A DNA stretch of 64,000 bases from Thermosynechococcus sp. NK55a (lineage in GTDB: Bacteria; Cyanobacteriota; Cyanobacteriia; Thermosynechococcales; Thermosynechococcaceae), in assembly GCF_000505665.1 (NCBI RefSeq), contig NC_023033.1, positions 558,001 through 622,000 on the forward strand, in the 5' to 3' direction. This document shows, piece by piece, positions 8,981 through 16,445 of the stretch (within the stretch, counting starts at the first letter, position 1; the number at the start of each line of letters is the position of its first letter). Position numbers and translations under genes: made by a program. The notes below the pieces were generated by a model. That model had not been told where the DNA came from and ran no database searches. It saw only the letters and a program-made list of their open reading frames with translations.

Positions 8981-9447
8981 CCTTGCAGCCGCTCCAGATC
9001 CGCTAGCACTTGCGCCACGTGGGCATCGGGTTTGACCCGCCGATAAATGGCGGCAATTTTACCCGTGGGATCGATGAGAAACGTATCCCGATAGACACCC
9101 AGATATTCCTTGCCCAGGAACTTTTTCGGGCCATAGCTGCCGTAGGCCTGGGCAACCTTGGCATCCCCATCTGCCAGCAGCCGAAAGGGCAAGTCGAGCT
9201 TTTGCTGGAATTTGGCGTGGGAGGCGACACTGTCGGGGCTGATGCCTAAGATAACGACGTTGCGATCGCCCAAAGTGGCACTAACCTCACGGTAGGCGCG
9301 GGCTTCTTTGGTGCAGCCAGGGGTATTGTCACGGGGATAGAAATAGAGAATCACCCACTGACCTTGAAAGTCAGCCAAACGCACCAGCTGACCAGTGGCA
9401 TCCGCCAGTTCAAAGGGGGGAGCGATCGCCCCAGGGGTTAGGGACAT
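8977..9447 (-). CDS. Peroxiredoxin Q/Bcp, 1-Cys type
   Basis: This 156-residue thiol peroxidase of the PrxQ/Bcp family reduces H2O2 and organic peroxides. The peroxidatic cysteine is Cys45 in TPGCTKEA. In typical PrxQ proteins the resolving cysteine sits five residues later; here that position is Arg50, and Cys45 is the only cysteine in the protein. The enzyme must therefore work by a 1-Cys mechanism with an external thiol. No signal peptide is visible, so it is probably cytoplasmic. It is cotranscribed with the nudix hydrolase. Confidence 0.95.
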   Translation of the reverse strand: MSLTPGAIAPPFELADATGQLVRLADFQGQWVILYFYPRDNTPGCTKEARAYREVSATLGDRNVVILGISPDSVASHAKFQQKLDLPFRLLADGDAKVAQAYGSYGPKKFLGKEYLGVYRDTFLIDPTGKIAAIYRRVKPDAHVAQVLADLERLQG

Positions 9448-9527
9448 CTTTGAGCAATTCCCAATGGTTGACCACTTCTATCTTCCCCTAGTTTGGCGCC
9501 TGCTGGGGTGGCCAAGGAGGGTAGCCT

Positions 9528-10646
9528 CTAGCCCTTAGAGAAAAAGAGGCGAATCAATAGGTACAGCATGAGCTGGCGATAACGATAGAGCAGGAAGGCG
9601 ATCGCCGGTGTCAGAACCACAAAAAAGCCGTAGAGACCGACCACGGTGGCTAAATCGGTGTGGAAAAAGTCGCGGGCAAGGCGAACAAAGTCGTGATCAA
9701 TGCCCCCCTTACCCATGAGGTACATCTCCCGAAACACAGGATTAAACTGCAACTGCCAAGCAAAGCGCATATTAAAAAACACAATGAAAAACCCCAGCAT
9801 ACTGTAGAGGGGACGTTCAACGGGGTAGCGGCACCCCCAACCACTGAGGGCACGGTAGAGAAAAATCACGGCAAAAATCAGTTCAAAGCCATGCCCCATG
9901 GCCACAAAAAGCATTTCATGGATAGGACTAAAGGCCACAAGGCTGTAGAGCAGCGTCAAGACCCCAAGGCAAATAAGGGTAAGCCGATTTTGACGGTAGA
10001 AATAGGCCAAGGCCAGTAATCCTGCATAGATGAGCAGGACAAGACCCCCTGCGCGATCGCCATGGAGGGTGACGCCACCACCGTAGCGAAAATCAAAGGC
10101 CGGAACCGCTGGATAGCCAAAGAGCCACGCCATCACTGCATGACCCAGCTCGTGAACCAGAGTCACCAGCGGACTGAGCAAAAATGTCACCTGCTCTGAA
10201 GCAAGGAGCAAAAGCGATAGACCCAACCCGGCTGCGATCCCTTGCCCATCTTGGGTGCTGAGGGGTTGTACAGGAATGCCAAACTCCTCCCTGCGGGGAG
10301 GGGTGGGGAGCTGCTGACGCAGGTGCTCCCCCTTGGCAAGGCGCAGTAACTCATGGGGACGGGTCAGGTCAAGCACCGCTTCCCAGAGATCGTTGCTGTC
10401 TTGGGAAGCTGTGATCAGGAGACTACTGTGGGCATAGCTTGGCCAATGGATCAGTTCGCGAGCAAGTAGTGTTAGCACAATCGCAGCCGGGACAGCTGTT
10501 GGACACTGCAGGCGCAACAGGAGAGATTCTGGCTGCTGACCCACTGTGACCCCTATCCCCTGGGGGGCAAGGGCCGCTGCTAGGAGGGCTTGAATGGCCT
10601 CAAGATTCCCTCTGGCAGCCACTCGGCGTAGAGCAGAGCGGGTCAT
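9528..10646 (-). CDS. Polytopic membrane protein with HELGH zinc-protease-like motif
   Basis: The protein has 372 residues. The N-terminal soluble part (about 1-130) is followed by six or more membrane helices. A HELGH motif at residues 165-169, inside a hydrophobic segment, is the zinc-binding signature of gluzincin/M50-like metalloproteases. I do not see a clear third-ligand NPDG motif of site-2 proteases, so catalysis is uncertain. It starts 3 bp after the end of the 439-residue membrane protein gene, with which it surely forms an operon. Function unknown; an intramembrane protease or a related non-catalytic protein are the main options. Confidence 0.82.
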   Translation of the reverse strand: MTRSALRRVAARGNLEAIQALLAAALAPQGIGVTVGQQPESLLLRLQCPTAVPAAIVLTLLARELIHWPSYAHSSLLITASQDSNDLWEAVLDLTRPHELLRLAKGEHLRQQLPTPPRREEFGIPVQPLSTQDGQGIAAGLGLSLLLLASEQVTFLLSPLVTLVHELGHAVMAWLFGYPAVPAFDFRYGGGVTLHGDRAGGLVLLIYAGLLALAYFYRQNRLTLICLGVLTLLYSLVAFSPIHEMLFVAMGHGFELIFAVIFLYRALSGWGCRYPVERPLYSMLGFFIVFFNMRFAWQLQFNPVFREMYLMGKGGIDHDFVRLARDFFHTDLATVVGLYGFFVVLTPAIAFLLYRYRQLMLYLLIRLFFSKG

Positions 10647-10649
10647 GAT

Positions 10650-11969
10650 CTATTCCGATTCCAGGCGGCGTAGCCACTCGCGATCAATGGCTTCCGATTG
10701 GGCGAGTTCCTGCTCCACTAAATCCTGATCTGAGCGATAAATGACATCCTGTTCACGGATTTGCCGCTGCTGGGCATAGGCTTGAGCGGCCCGTAATTTG
10801 GCACGCAACTGGGGTGTGGGATTGGCCAAGAGATTAGCGAAGTGGTAGCGGCGGGCATTGCGATCGCGAATGCGTTGATTTTGCCACAGTAACCAGTAGT
10901 ACCGCCCCAAGGGAACCCCCAAAAAGCCAATGCCATAGCCAAGTAAAATCCAAAAGATCGAGGCAACAAAGGCCACCAGTCCCCCCAGCTCTTGGGCGAT
11001 CGCCCCATCTCCCAGCAGGTACCACAGCATCAGTGCACCGATGAGATTGACACAGCCCAAGCCAATGGCCACCATAACTTGCCAAGCGGGCGCCCGACTA
11101 AAGCGCCAGAGCTGCTCCTCCAAGATGGGGGGAAGTGTCGGCTGTGGCCCTTGGCGAGTTTGCGCCGTCGTTTGTAACTCAGGAAAGCAATAGATAATTT
11201 GCCCTGTCTCTGTAACCTGCGGACGACCATTAAAGTGGGTGAGCACAGGCAGCATGTACCACTCATCGTCCCCCGGATTGGTTTCTAAATCGAGATAGGG
11301 GGCAATTTGCTCTGCCGTAACTGCCCCGCCATTGTTGCGAATGACCTGGCCAATCAGCTGCCAGCGGCGTTCTTCAAGGTCAGCATTGGGATTGCCATCG
11401 CCAAAGAGGAAGGAATAGACCCCCTCAAAGAAGCTCATTTCCTCGCCATTTTCCCTTGATGGGGAGCGCGATCGCTGGGGGGAAGGATCGCCAAAGAAAT
11501 ACCAAAAGTCAGGAAAGACCCAAAAATTGAGGCCACCGCCCCCCCAAGAGCTGTCTTGGCCGCGATCGTCACCGTCTCGGCCTTGACTGGAAAGGGCAAT
11601 CAAAATGATGGCGATCGCCAGAAAAATCAGGACAATCGAAATAATGAGAAAAATGCCAAAGGAAATGCGAATGAGATAGAAAACTATGCCCCAAACCCGC
11701 TGCGCTACCGCCCGCAGGCGCAGTTGCCAGTATTTTGCTTGCAGGATACTGCGGAAATTTCTTGGGAAGACGTAGACAATATCGCCGCTTTCGGCCACTT
11801 GCAGCGTTCCCCCAACATCGGCAGCCAGGGCCATTAATCCTTTTTCGGCCGTTTGTAGCGGTAATCCCACTGTACCCGCCACATCCCCTGCGGTAACTCG
11901 GTACCCCAGTGTGTCTACAGCCTGCATCAGGCGGTGATCAACCGTCATGTTTGCCTCCCTATTCGGCAA
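10650..11969 (-). CDS. Uncharacterised membrane protein with duplicated N-terminal module
   Basis: This 439-residue protein starts at ATG 11969 or 11948. It has a small helical domain (about 1-70), a strong transmembrane helix near residues 95-130, and a Gly/Trp/Phe-rich linker (about 130-180). A second copy-like soluble module lies near residues 200-270: both modules end in a similar strand, DIVYVFP and QIIYCFP. Two further helices (about 300-355) and a charged C-terminal tail follow. The repeated module resembles a winged helix, but I cannot name the family. It is translationally close to the HELGH protein, which suggests a joint membrane role. Confidence 0.75.
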   Translation of the reverse strand: MPNREANMTVDHRLMQAVDTLGYRVTAGDVAGTVGLPLQTAEKGLMALAADVGGTLQVAESGDIVYVFPRNFRSILQAKYWQLRLRAVAQRVWGIVFYLIRISFGIFLIISIVLIFLAIAIILIALSSQGRDGDDRGQDSSWGGGGLNFWVFPDFWYFFGDPSPQRSRSPSRENGEEMSFFEGVYSFLFGDGNPNADLEERRWQLIGQVIRNNGGAVTAEQIAPYLDLETNPGDDEWYMLPVLTHFNGRPQVTETGQIIYCFPELQTTAQTRQGPQPTLPPILEEQLWRFSRAPAWQVMVAIGLGCVNLIGALMLWYLLGDGAIAQELGGLVAFVASIFWILLGYGIGFLGVPLGRYYWLLWQNQRIRDRNARRYHFANLLANPTPQLRAKLRAAQAYAQQRQIREQDVIYRSDQDLVEQELAQSEAIDREWLRRLESE

Positions 11970-12017
11970 AACCCCTCTTGTTCCACCCTAGCGTTTTCCC
12001 ACGGGTCTTGGCGAAGC

Positions 12018-12046
12018 AAAAAAGAACCCACCTCAGGGGCAGGTTC
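12018..12046 (-). terminator. Rho-independent terminator of the 2-Cys peroxiredoxin gene
   Basis: On the minus strand a 9-bp stem (12046-12038 with 12032-12024, including two G-T pairs) is followed by six T residues (12023-12018). It lies about 30 bp after the peroxiredoxin stop codon. Confidence 0.85.
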
Positions 12047-12076
12047 CCAAGGGATCAGTCTAAGAAAGAGGAGCCA

Positions 12077-12669
12077 TTAGCCCACTGCTTCAAAATAGAC
12101 CTTGGATTTGACGGGGTCAGGGTTCATCGTTTTGTCACCAGGTTGCCAGCCCGCAGGGCAGACTTCATCGGGGTGAGTTTGAACGTATTGAATCGCTTGG
12201 AGCACCCGCAGGGTCTCATCAACGCTGCGGCCAAAGGCTAAGTTATTGATTGTTGCGTGTTGAATCATCCCTTCTTTGTCAATGATGAACAGGCCGCGCA
12301 GGGCCACTCCTTCTTCGGTCAGCACATTGTAGGCAGTGCTGATTTCTTTTTTAGGTCAGACACCAAGGGATATTTGAGATCGCCGACACCACCAGCTTTG
12401 CGATCGGTTTGTGTCCAAGCCAAGTGGGAGAACTGGCTATCCACAGACACGCCAAGGATTTCGGTGTTCAATTTGGCAAATTCATCGTAGCGATCGCTAA
12501 AGGCAACAATTTCCGTGGGGCAGACAAAGGTAAAGTCCAAGGGATAAAAGAAGAGAACAACGTACTTACCGCGATAGTCCGAGAGCTTGATGGTTTTGAA
12601 CTCTTGGTCATAAACAGCAACCGCTTCAAAATCGGGGGCGGGTTGACCGACACGCAGACAGTCAGACAT
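12077..12669 (-). pseudogene. 2-Cys peroxiredoxin (AhpC/TSA) broken by one frameshift
   Basis: Bases 12669-12319 encode the N-terminal two thirds with peroxidatic Cys50 (FTFVCPTE). Bases 12325-12077 encode the rest in another frame, with the resolving cysteine in DEVCPAGW. The two parts fit one family protein of 197 residues if one base is added to the run of six T at 12347-12352 (A6 on the coding strand). As given, translation stops after 116 residues without the resolving cysteine. Everything else is intact, including the terminator. Either the base was lost in sequencing, or it is a recent mutation, or slippage on the A run rescues it. Typical 2-Cys Prx proteins detoxify peroxides using thioredoxin. 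Confidence 0.9.
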
Positions 12670-12685
12670 AGAAAACCTCGTACTC

Positions 12686-13114
12686 CTAACTAGGATAGGT
12701 TGAATAGGGCTGTTTACATTTTTTAACAGCTATGCCTAATATATCATACTCATAACGGTTTTGATTATGAAATAGTTGATCGCTGCCACCGCCGCTCAAG
12801 GAAGCGGCAGAGCCGTGACAGGGGAAAGAGAGGGCAAAATAGAACATTGTCCCCAAAATATAAACAAAGAGCTTCTGCTGCGGATTTGTCATGGAATTGG
12901 CAAACGCGCTCGTCATATTTTGCAGTTCGGGCACCCCAATCCCCCCCAAAAGAGGGCCGTCCTGTATCAGCGTCATGAAGTTATTGGTAAAGGGGGCAGG
13001 ATAATCAAAATGGCTTGGGGAAGAATAATTGCCATAGGATTTGCTGACCCGAGAGACCGAGGCTGAGGCTGGCTTCCGTTTGTCCAACGGTGGCACCTGC
13101 TGCCTTCTCGGAAA
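12686..13114 (-). CDS. Doubtful open frame between peroxiredoxin and tlyA-like gene
   Basis: This frame is open on the minus strand across the gap between two genes and extends further into the tlyA-like gene. From about 13114 it encodes a Ser/Pro/Tyr-rich stretch, then a part starting at an ATG near 12986 ([10 protein letters not shown]) and one hydrophobic segment ([16 protein letters not shown]). I know no homologue and see no good ribosome binding site. The promoter of the peroxiredoxin gene should lie within its 3' part (a TATATT box near 12741). A 6-bp hairpin at 12791-12808 lies inside. It could be a small gene, a remnant or chance. Confidence 0.25.
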   Translation of the reverse strand, partial: FPRRQQVPPLDKRKPASASVSRVSKSYGNYSSPSHFDYPAPFTNNFMTLIQDGPLLGGIGVPELQNMTSAFANSMTNPQQKLFVYILGTMFYFALSFPCHGSAASLSGGGSDQLFHNQNRYEYDILGIAVKKCKQPYSTYPS

Positions 13115-13127
13115 ACCGTCATTTTTG

Positions 13128-13916
13128 TCAGGAGGATGATACCATCTTGTTTTCCAGGACACCATTCGCACCATCGGAAAAGTAGGCAAGGAATTCCTGA
13201 TTGCCCGCAGGCCCCAAAATCGGCGAGGGAGTGACACCGTAGCACTGCCACCCCAAAGCTGCGGCTGCGGTTATCACCTGATCCACCGCTTCTTGACGCG
13301 CCTTGGCATCGCGCACTACACCCTTTTTGCCGAGGCGATCGCGCCCCACTTCAAATTGCGGCTTAATTAGAGCAATAAGCTCTCGCGGCGGCCGCAGTAA
13401 TTCCCATAGGGCCGGCAACACTTTGGTTAAGGAAATAAAAGAGACATCCACCACCCCCAGATCGGGTCGGGGTCCATCGTCGGTGTACAGATCAGCGGGG
13501 GTTAGATAACGCAGGTTAGTGCGTTCCCTGAGAATAAGGCGCCGGTCCTGGCGCAGTTTCCAATCCACTTGGCCATAGCCCACATCAATGCCATAGACCA
13601 ATTGGGCTCCCGCTTGCAGCAGACAATCCGTAAAGCCGCCTGTGGAAATACCGCCATCCAAACACACGCGATCGCGCACCACCACCGGAAAGACCCCCAG
13701 GGCATGGGCAAGCTTTTCACCCCCCCGCGAAACATAGGCGGGTTTTGCTTTCACCTGAATTGTGGCATCCACAGCCACCAGCGTCCCCGGCTTATCAATG
13801 GGAATATGGTTGACTTGAACTTCGCCAGCACGAATCCAGCGTTGTGCCTGTTGGCGGCTCTCACACAGATGCCGCTCCACAAGAAGACTATCCAAGCGTT
13901 GCTTTCGGGGAGTCAT
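13128..13916 (-). CDS. TlyA family rRNA methyltransferase (S4 + FtsJ-like domains)
   Basis: The protein has 262 residues. An S4 RNA-binding domain covers about residues 4-65 (LDSLLVERHLCESRQQAQRW). A Rossmann methyltransferase domain follows, with VCLDGGISTGGFTDCLLQAGA as the SAM motif region. Ser replaces the usual Ser/Thr-x-Gly-Gly variant only slightly. TlyA enzymes methylate 2'-O of cytidines in 16S and/or 23S rRNA; many are labelled hemolysin A. The start overlaps the end of the upstream solute-binding lipoprotein gene by 4 bp (ATGA), so the two are cotranslated. Confidence 0.93.
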   Translation of the reverse strand: MTPRKQRLDSLLVERHLCESRQQAQRWIRAGEVQVNHIPIDKPGTLVAVDATIQVKAKPAYVSRGGEKLAHALGVFPVVVRDRVCLDGGISTGGFTDCLLQAGAQLVYGIDVGYGQVDWKLRQDRRLILRERTNLRYLTPADLYTDDGPRPDLGVVDVSFISLTKVLPALWELLRPPRELIALIKPQFEVGRDRLGKKGVVRDAKARQEAVDQVITAAAALGWQCYGVTPSPILGPAGNQEFLAYFSDGANGVLENKMVSSS

Positions 13917-15523
13917 TGATTCTTCCGCAGGGGGGCAAAGGCAAAGAGCTGGTTGACATCAAGGGCTAACCCCCGCAACTGGGGTTGGGCAAAGAGGGTG
14001 GTTTGACTCTGCCACAGGGGCAAAAAGGCCACGGCCTCAGCATTGAGTTCCTGAAGCTGACGCAAGAGGGCGCCGCGGCGTTGGGGATTGGCCTCACGGC
14101 GACTGGCAACAATGAGAGCATTGGCCTCAGGACTGTAGAAAAACGACCCCCACGCAGCACTGGCACCCCTTTCACAGCCGGTGGCTACGGAACCGCGATC
14201 GCAACTCAGGAAGGGTTCAAGGTAGTTATCGGCATCGTAGAAATCACCGTACCAGTCGAGCAAGACCAAGGGATAGGCTCCACTTTCTAAATTGCGGTAG
14301 ATCGTGGCGGAATCGGCACTGTCTAGTTGCACCTGAACGCGATCGCCCAAATCCCGCTCTAGGGAGGCTTTCAGAACCGTTGCCGCCAAGACATTACTGG
14401 GAACATTGGCACGGTACCAAAGGTTCACCACCAAGGGCTGCTGCGGTGAAATAGTCGTGTTCTGCAACCAGTGCTCTATTTGGCTAGAATCGCCGTCTCC
14501 ATAGCGATCGCGAAAGACGGGCTCACTCACAGGAAATAAACTCGGCACTAAGGAGTACAGGGGTTCTGCTTCCCCCAAAAAGACTCGTTCTACGAGGCGC
14601 TGACGATTGACACTCGCAGCCAAAACCTGCCGCGCCGCCAATTGATCCCAAGGGGGTTGGCGCACATTGATGCTCAGGACGGTCACAGCGTTGCCTGCCC
14701 CCGTAATTACCTGCCAGTGCTTCGTTGGCGCTTGCCTCTTGAGGGCGCGAATTTGATTCGGATCGAGAGCACCGATCACCACATCCACTGCCCCCGTGCG
14801 AAAGGCATTGTAGAGATTGGCACTACTGGAGAAAATTTGCACACGAATGCCAGCATTTTCGGGTTTGGTGCCCCAATAGTCAGCAAAGGGTTCAAGGCGC
14901 ACCCCATCCGTCCTGTAGGCCGCTAGGCGGTAAGGGCCTGTGCCCACAAATTGGGTCGGCAAGAAGCGATTGCCCGCTGCGCCATAGGCCGTAGGAGAAA
15001 CAGCACACAAACCACTAAAGGCCAACAAATGGGGAAGAGCCCCAAAGGGTTCCTTAAGGCGAATTTCCAGCAAGTCCTCGGCGATCGCCTTAATTTCTTT
15101 GACTCGTCCTGCGAGCAGGGAGGCGGGCTGGCCACCACTATTCATAAATCGCTGCAGGGAAAAGGCCATGGCCGCAGCATTAAAGGGCGTCCCATCGTGG
15201 AAGTAAACCCCCCGCCGAAGGGGAATGCGGTAGGTGAGGCCATCTTCGCTAACTTCGGGTAAGGCAGTGGCCAGTTGGGGAATGAGGTCTTTGCCTTTGT
15301 AGGTATAGAGGCGATCGCCCAAATTGAACAGAAGCAGGCCCGCCAAGTTTTCGTAGGCATCAGCGGGGTCAAGGGTGCGCAGGCGAGCCGTGGTGCCAAT
15401 GACAAGACTGTGATCCCCTTGGCGCGACCCCTCACCGCCACAGGCAACCAGCAGCAGGCTCAGCAACAGTACAAGACATCCCCACAGTAGCCGTTGTGCC
15501 ACAGACACACCCGCTCGGTACAT
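13913..15523 (-). CDS. Peptide/oligopeptide ABC transporter solute-binding lipoprotein (SBP_bac_5)
   Basis: This 536-residue protein has a lipoprotein signal: a basic start, a hydrophobic core and the lipobox LLVAC with Cys28 as the lipid-modified residue. The body matches family 5 solute-binding proteins (DppA/OppA/NikA), for example TAYRIPLRRGVYFHDGTPF-like wording at bases 15235-15175 and the later VGTGPYRLAAY. It should deliver peptides or a related ligand to an ABC permease. No permease is adjacent; a DppC-like permease is at 53.4 kb in this window and might be a partner. tRNA-His lies just upstream. Confidence 0.92.
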   Translation of the reverse strand: MYRAGVSVAQRLLWGCLVLLLSLLLVACGGEGSRQGDHSLVIGTTARLRTLDPADAYENLAGLLLFNLGDRLYTYKGKDLIPQLATALPEVSEDGLTYRIPLRRGVYFHDGTPFNAAAMAFSLQRFMNSGGQPASLLAGRVKEIKAIAEDLLEIRLKEPFGALPHLLAFSGLCAVSPTAYGAAGNRFLPTQFVGTGPYRLAAYRTDGVRLEPFADYWGTKPENAGIRVQIFSSSANLYNAFRTGAVDVVIGALDPNQIRALKRQAPTKHWQVITGAGNAVTVLSINVRQPPWDQLAARQVLAASVNRQRLVERVFLGEAEPLYSLVPSLFPVSEPVFRDRYGDGDSSQIEHWLQNTTISPQQPLVVNLWYRANVPSNVLAATVLKASLERDLGDRVQVQLDSADSATIYRNLESGAYPLVLLDWYGDFYDADNYLEPFLSCDRGSVATGCERGASAAWGSFFYSPEANALIVASRREANPQRRGALLRQLQELNAEAVAFLPLWQSQTTLFAQPQLRGLALDVNQLFAFAPLRKNQ

Positions 15524-15540
15524 TATCCACTAGAATAAAG

Positions 15541-15614
15541 GGCGAGCGATGGGACTCGAACCCACGAATGGTGGAACCACAATCCACTGCCTTAACCACT
15601 TGGCTACGCTCGCC
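15541..15614 (-). tRNA. tRNA-His (anticodon GTG)
   Basis: On the minus strand the 74-nt sequence folds into a cloverleaf. The acceptor stem is GCGAGCG/CGCTCGC with the extra 5' G(-1) facing C73, diagnostic of tRNA-His. The anticodon stem GTGGA/TCCAC encloses loop TTGTGGT with anticodon GTG, and the T arm is GTGGG-TTCGAGT-CCCAT. The 3' CCA is not encoded. Confidence 0.98.
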
Positions 15615-15659
15615 ATGCCTCCTAAGCTAGTTTTCTAGCATAGCATAGAGAATTCTCCC

Positions 15660-16043
15660 ATGAAAGTGCCTCTCCTTTCCCAAATCAGGGCACGCCCTCT
15701 CTGGTGCAGCGGTGGTGCCTTCTTGCTGTTGGGGATTATTGCGGCCTGCCTCACCAATCCCACCCCTGCCGACTATCAACGCCATACCGCAACGGAAATC
15801 AATACCTTCCTTTTGACTCAGGTGTGCCCAGAGATCATCAATCGCAATAGCGGCATAGCTATGGTGGCTTTGGAAGTCTGTGACCAACTCGAATCCCGCC
15901 CAGCAGAAGAGATTGAACGTTACATCGCCTACAACACCCAAGCCTATAACCTTGGCGTTGCCACCCTCTTTGTAACTGAACTGCCCATTCAAACCATCTG
16001 GAGCCTCGGCCTTTTTGGTCAAATTATTCCGCTAAGGCTATAA
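15660..16043 (+). CDS. Small membrane-anchored protein, DUF4359-like
   Basis: This 127-residue protein has an N-terminal hydrophobic segment (about residues 16-30, AFLLLGIIAACLTNPT) that is either an uncleaved anchor or a lipoprotein signal. Then follows a helical domain with two cysteines (QVCPEI and EVCDQL) and a hydrophobic C-terminal part. The TNPxxxxY start of the domain resembles DUF4359 of cyanobacteria, whose function is unknown. It stands alone, divergent from the tRNA-His gene. Confidence 0.75.
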   Translation: MKVPLLSQIRARPLWCSGGAFLLLGIIAACLTNPTPADYQRHTATEINTFLLTQVCPEIINRNSGIAMVALEVCDQLESRPAEEIERYIAYNTQAYNLGVATLFVTELPIQTIWSLGLFGQIIPLRL

Positions 16044-16445
16044 AGGCTGCTTTCCCCTAGTGGCAGGTGTAAAATGCAAGAATCCAGCGCCCAAGGTACC
16101 GAGCTAGTTCTTTGAGAAATTTGAGGAAATACTGTCCCCAGGGCGATCGCTCAAGGGAGACCTTTGAGTTTTCCCGGCCCATGCCATTGGGAGTGTGGGC
16201 TGTTTCCTACTGAGCCTCGTCGTCAGTCTATTCATGATCCTGCGGTAGCGGCATCGAGTCCTTTTATCTCCTCTTTTGCAATGTCTGGTTTTGCAATGTC
16301 TGGGAGTGCAAGGGTGGTTTTCCTATCTCCTGTGCGGCATGCGATCCTTAGCGCCAAATACCCCATGGGGGCACTCTGATGGTGGAGCGGGGAAGGGCTG
16401 TGCCAAGATATATCAACAAGGAGACGCCGGTAAAAAACAATTATC
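16044..16445. other. Intergenic region before the kinase-TIR gene
   Basis: No convincing gene is seen in these 400 bp. The region contains one HIP1 site (near 16143), a perfect 15-bp tandem repeat (16274-16303) and an AAGGAG sequence at about 16417-16422 that is rather far (about 24 bp) from the kinase ATG. It presumably holds the promoter and a long leader of the downstream gene. Confidence 0.6.
16274..16303. repeat. Perfect 15-bp tandem repeat
   Basis: TTTTGCAATGTCTGG occurs at 16274-16288 and again at 16289-16303 without mismatch. It lies upstream of the kinase-TIR gene. Confidence 0.95.

Noticed and set aside
12791-12808. 6-bp GCCGCT/AGCGGC hairpin as a terminator
   Set aside because: No T run on either strand.
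13128-13237. Extension of the doubtful 12686-13114 frame into the tlyA-like gene
   Set aside because: This part is the reverse-frame shadow of the conserved methyltransferase C-terminus.
16164-16379. 71-codon frame upstream of the kinase-TIR gene
   Set aside because: No ribosome binding site and a composition driven by the 15-bp tandem repeat; no domain features.
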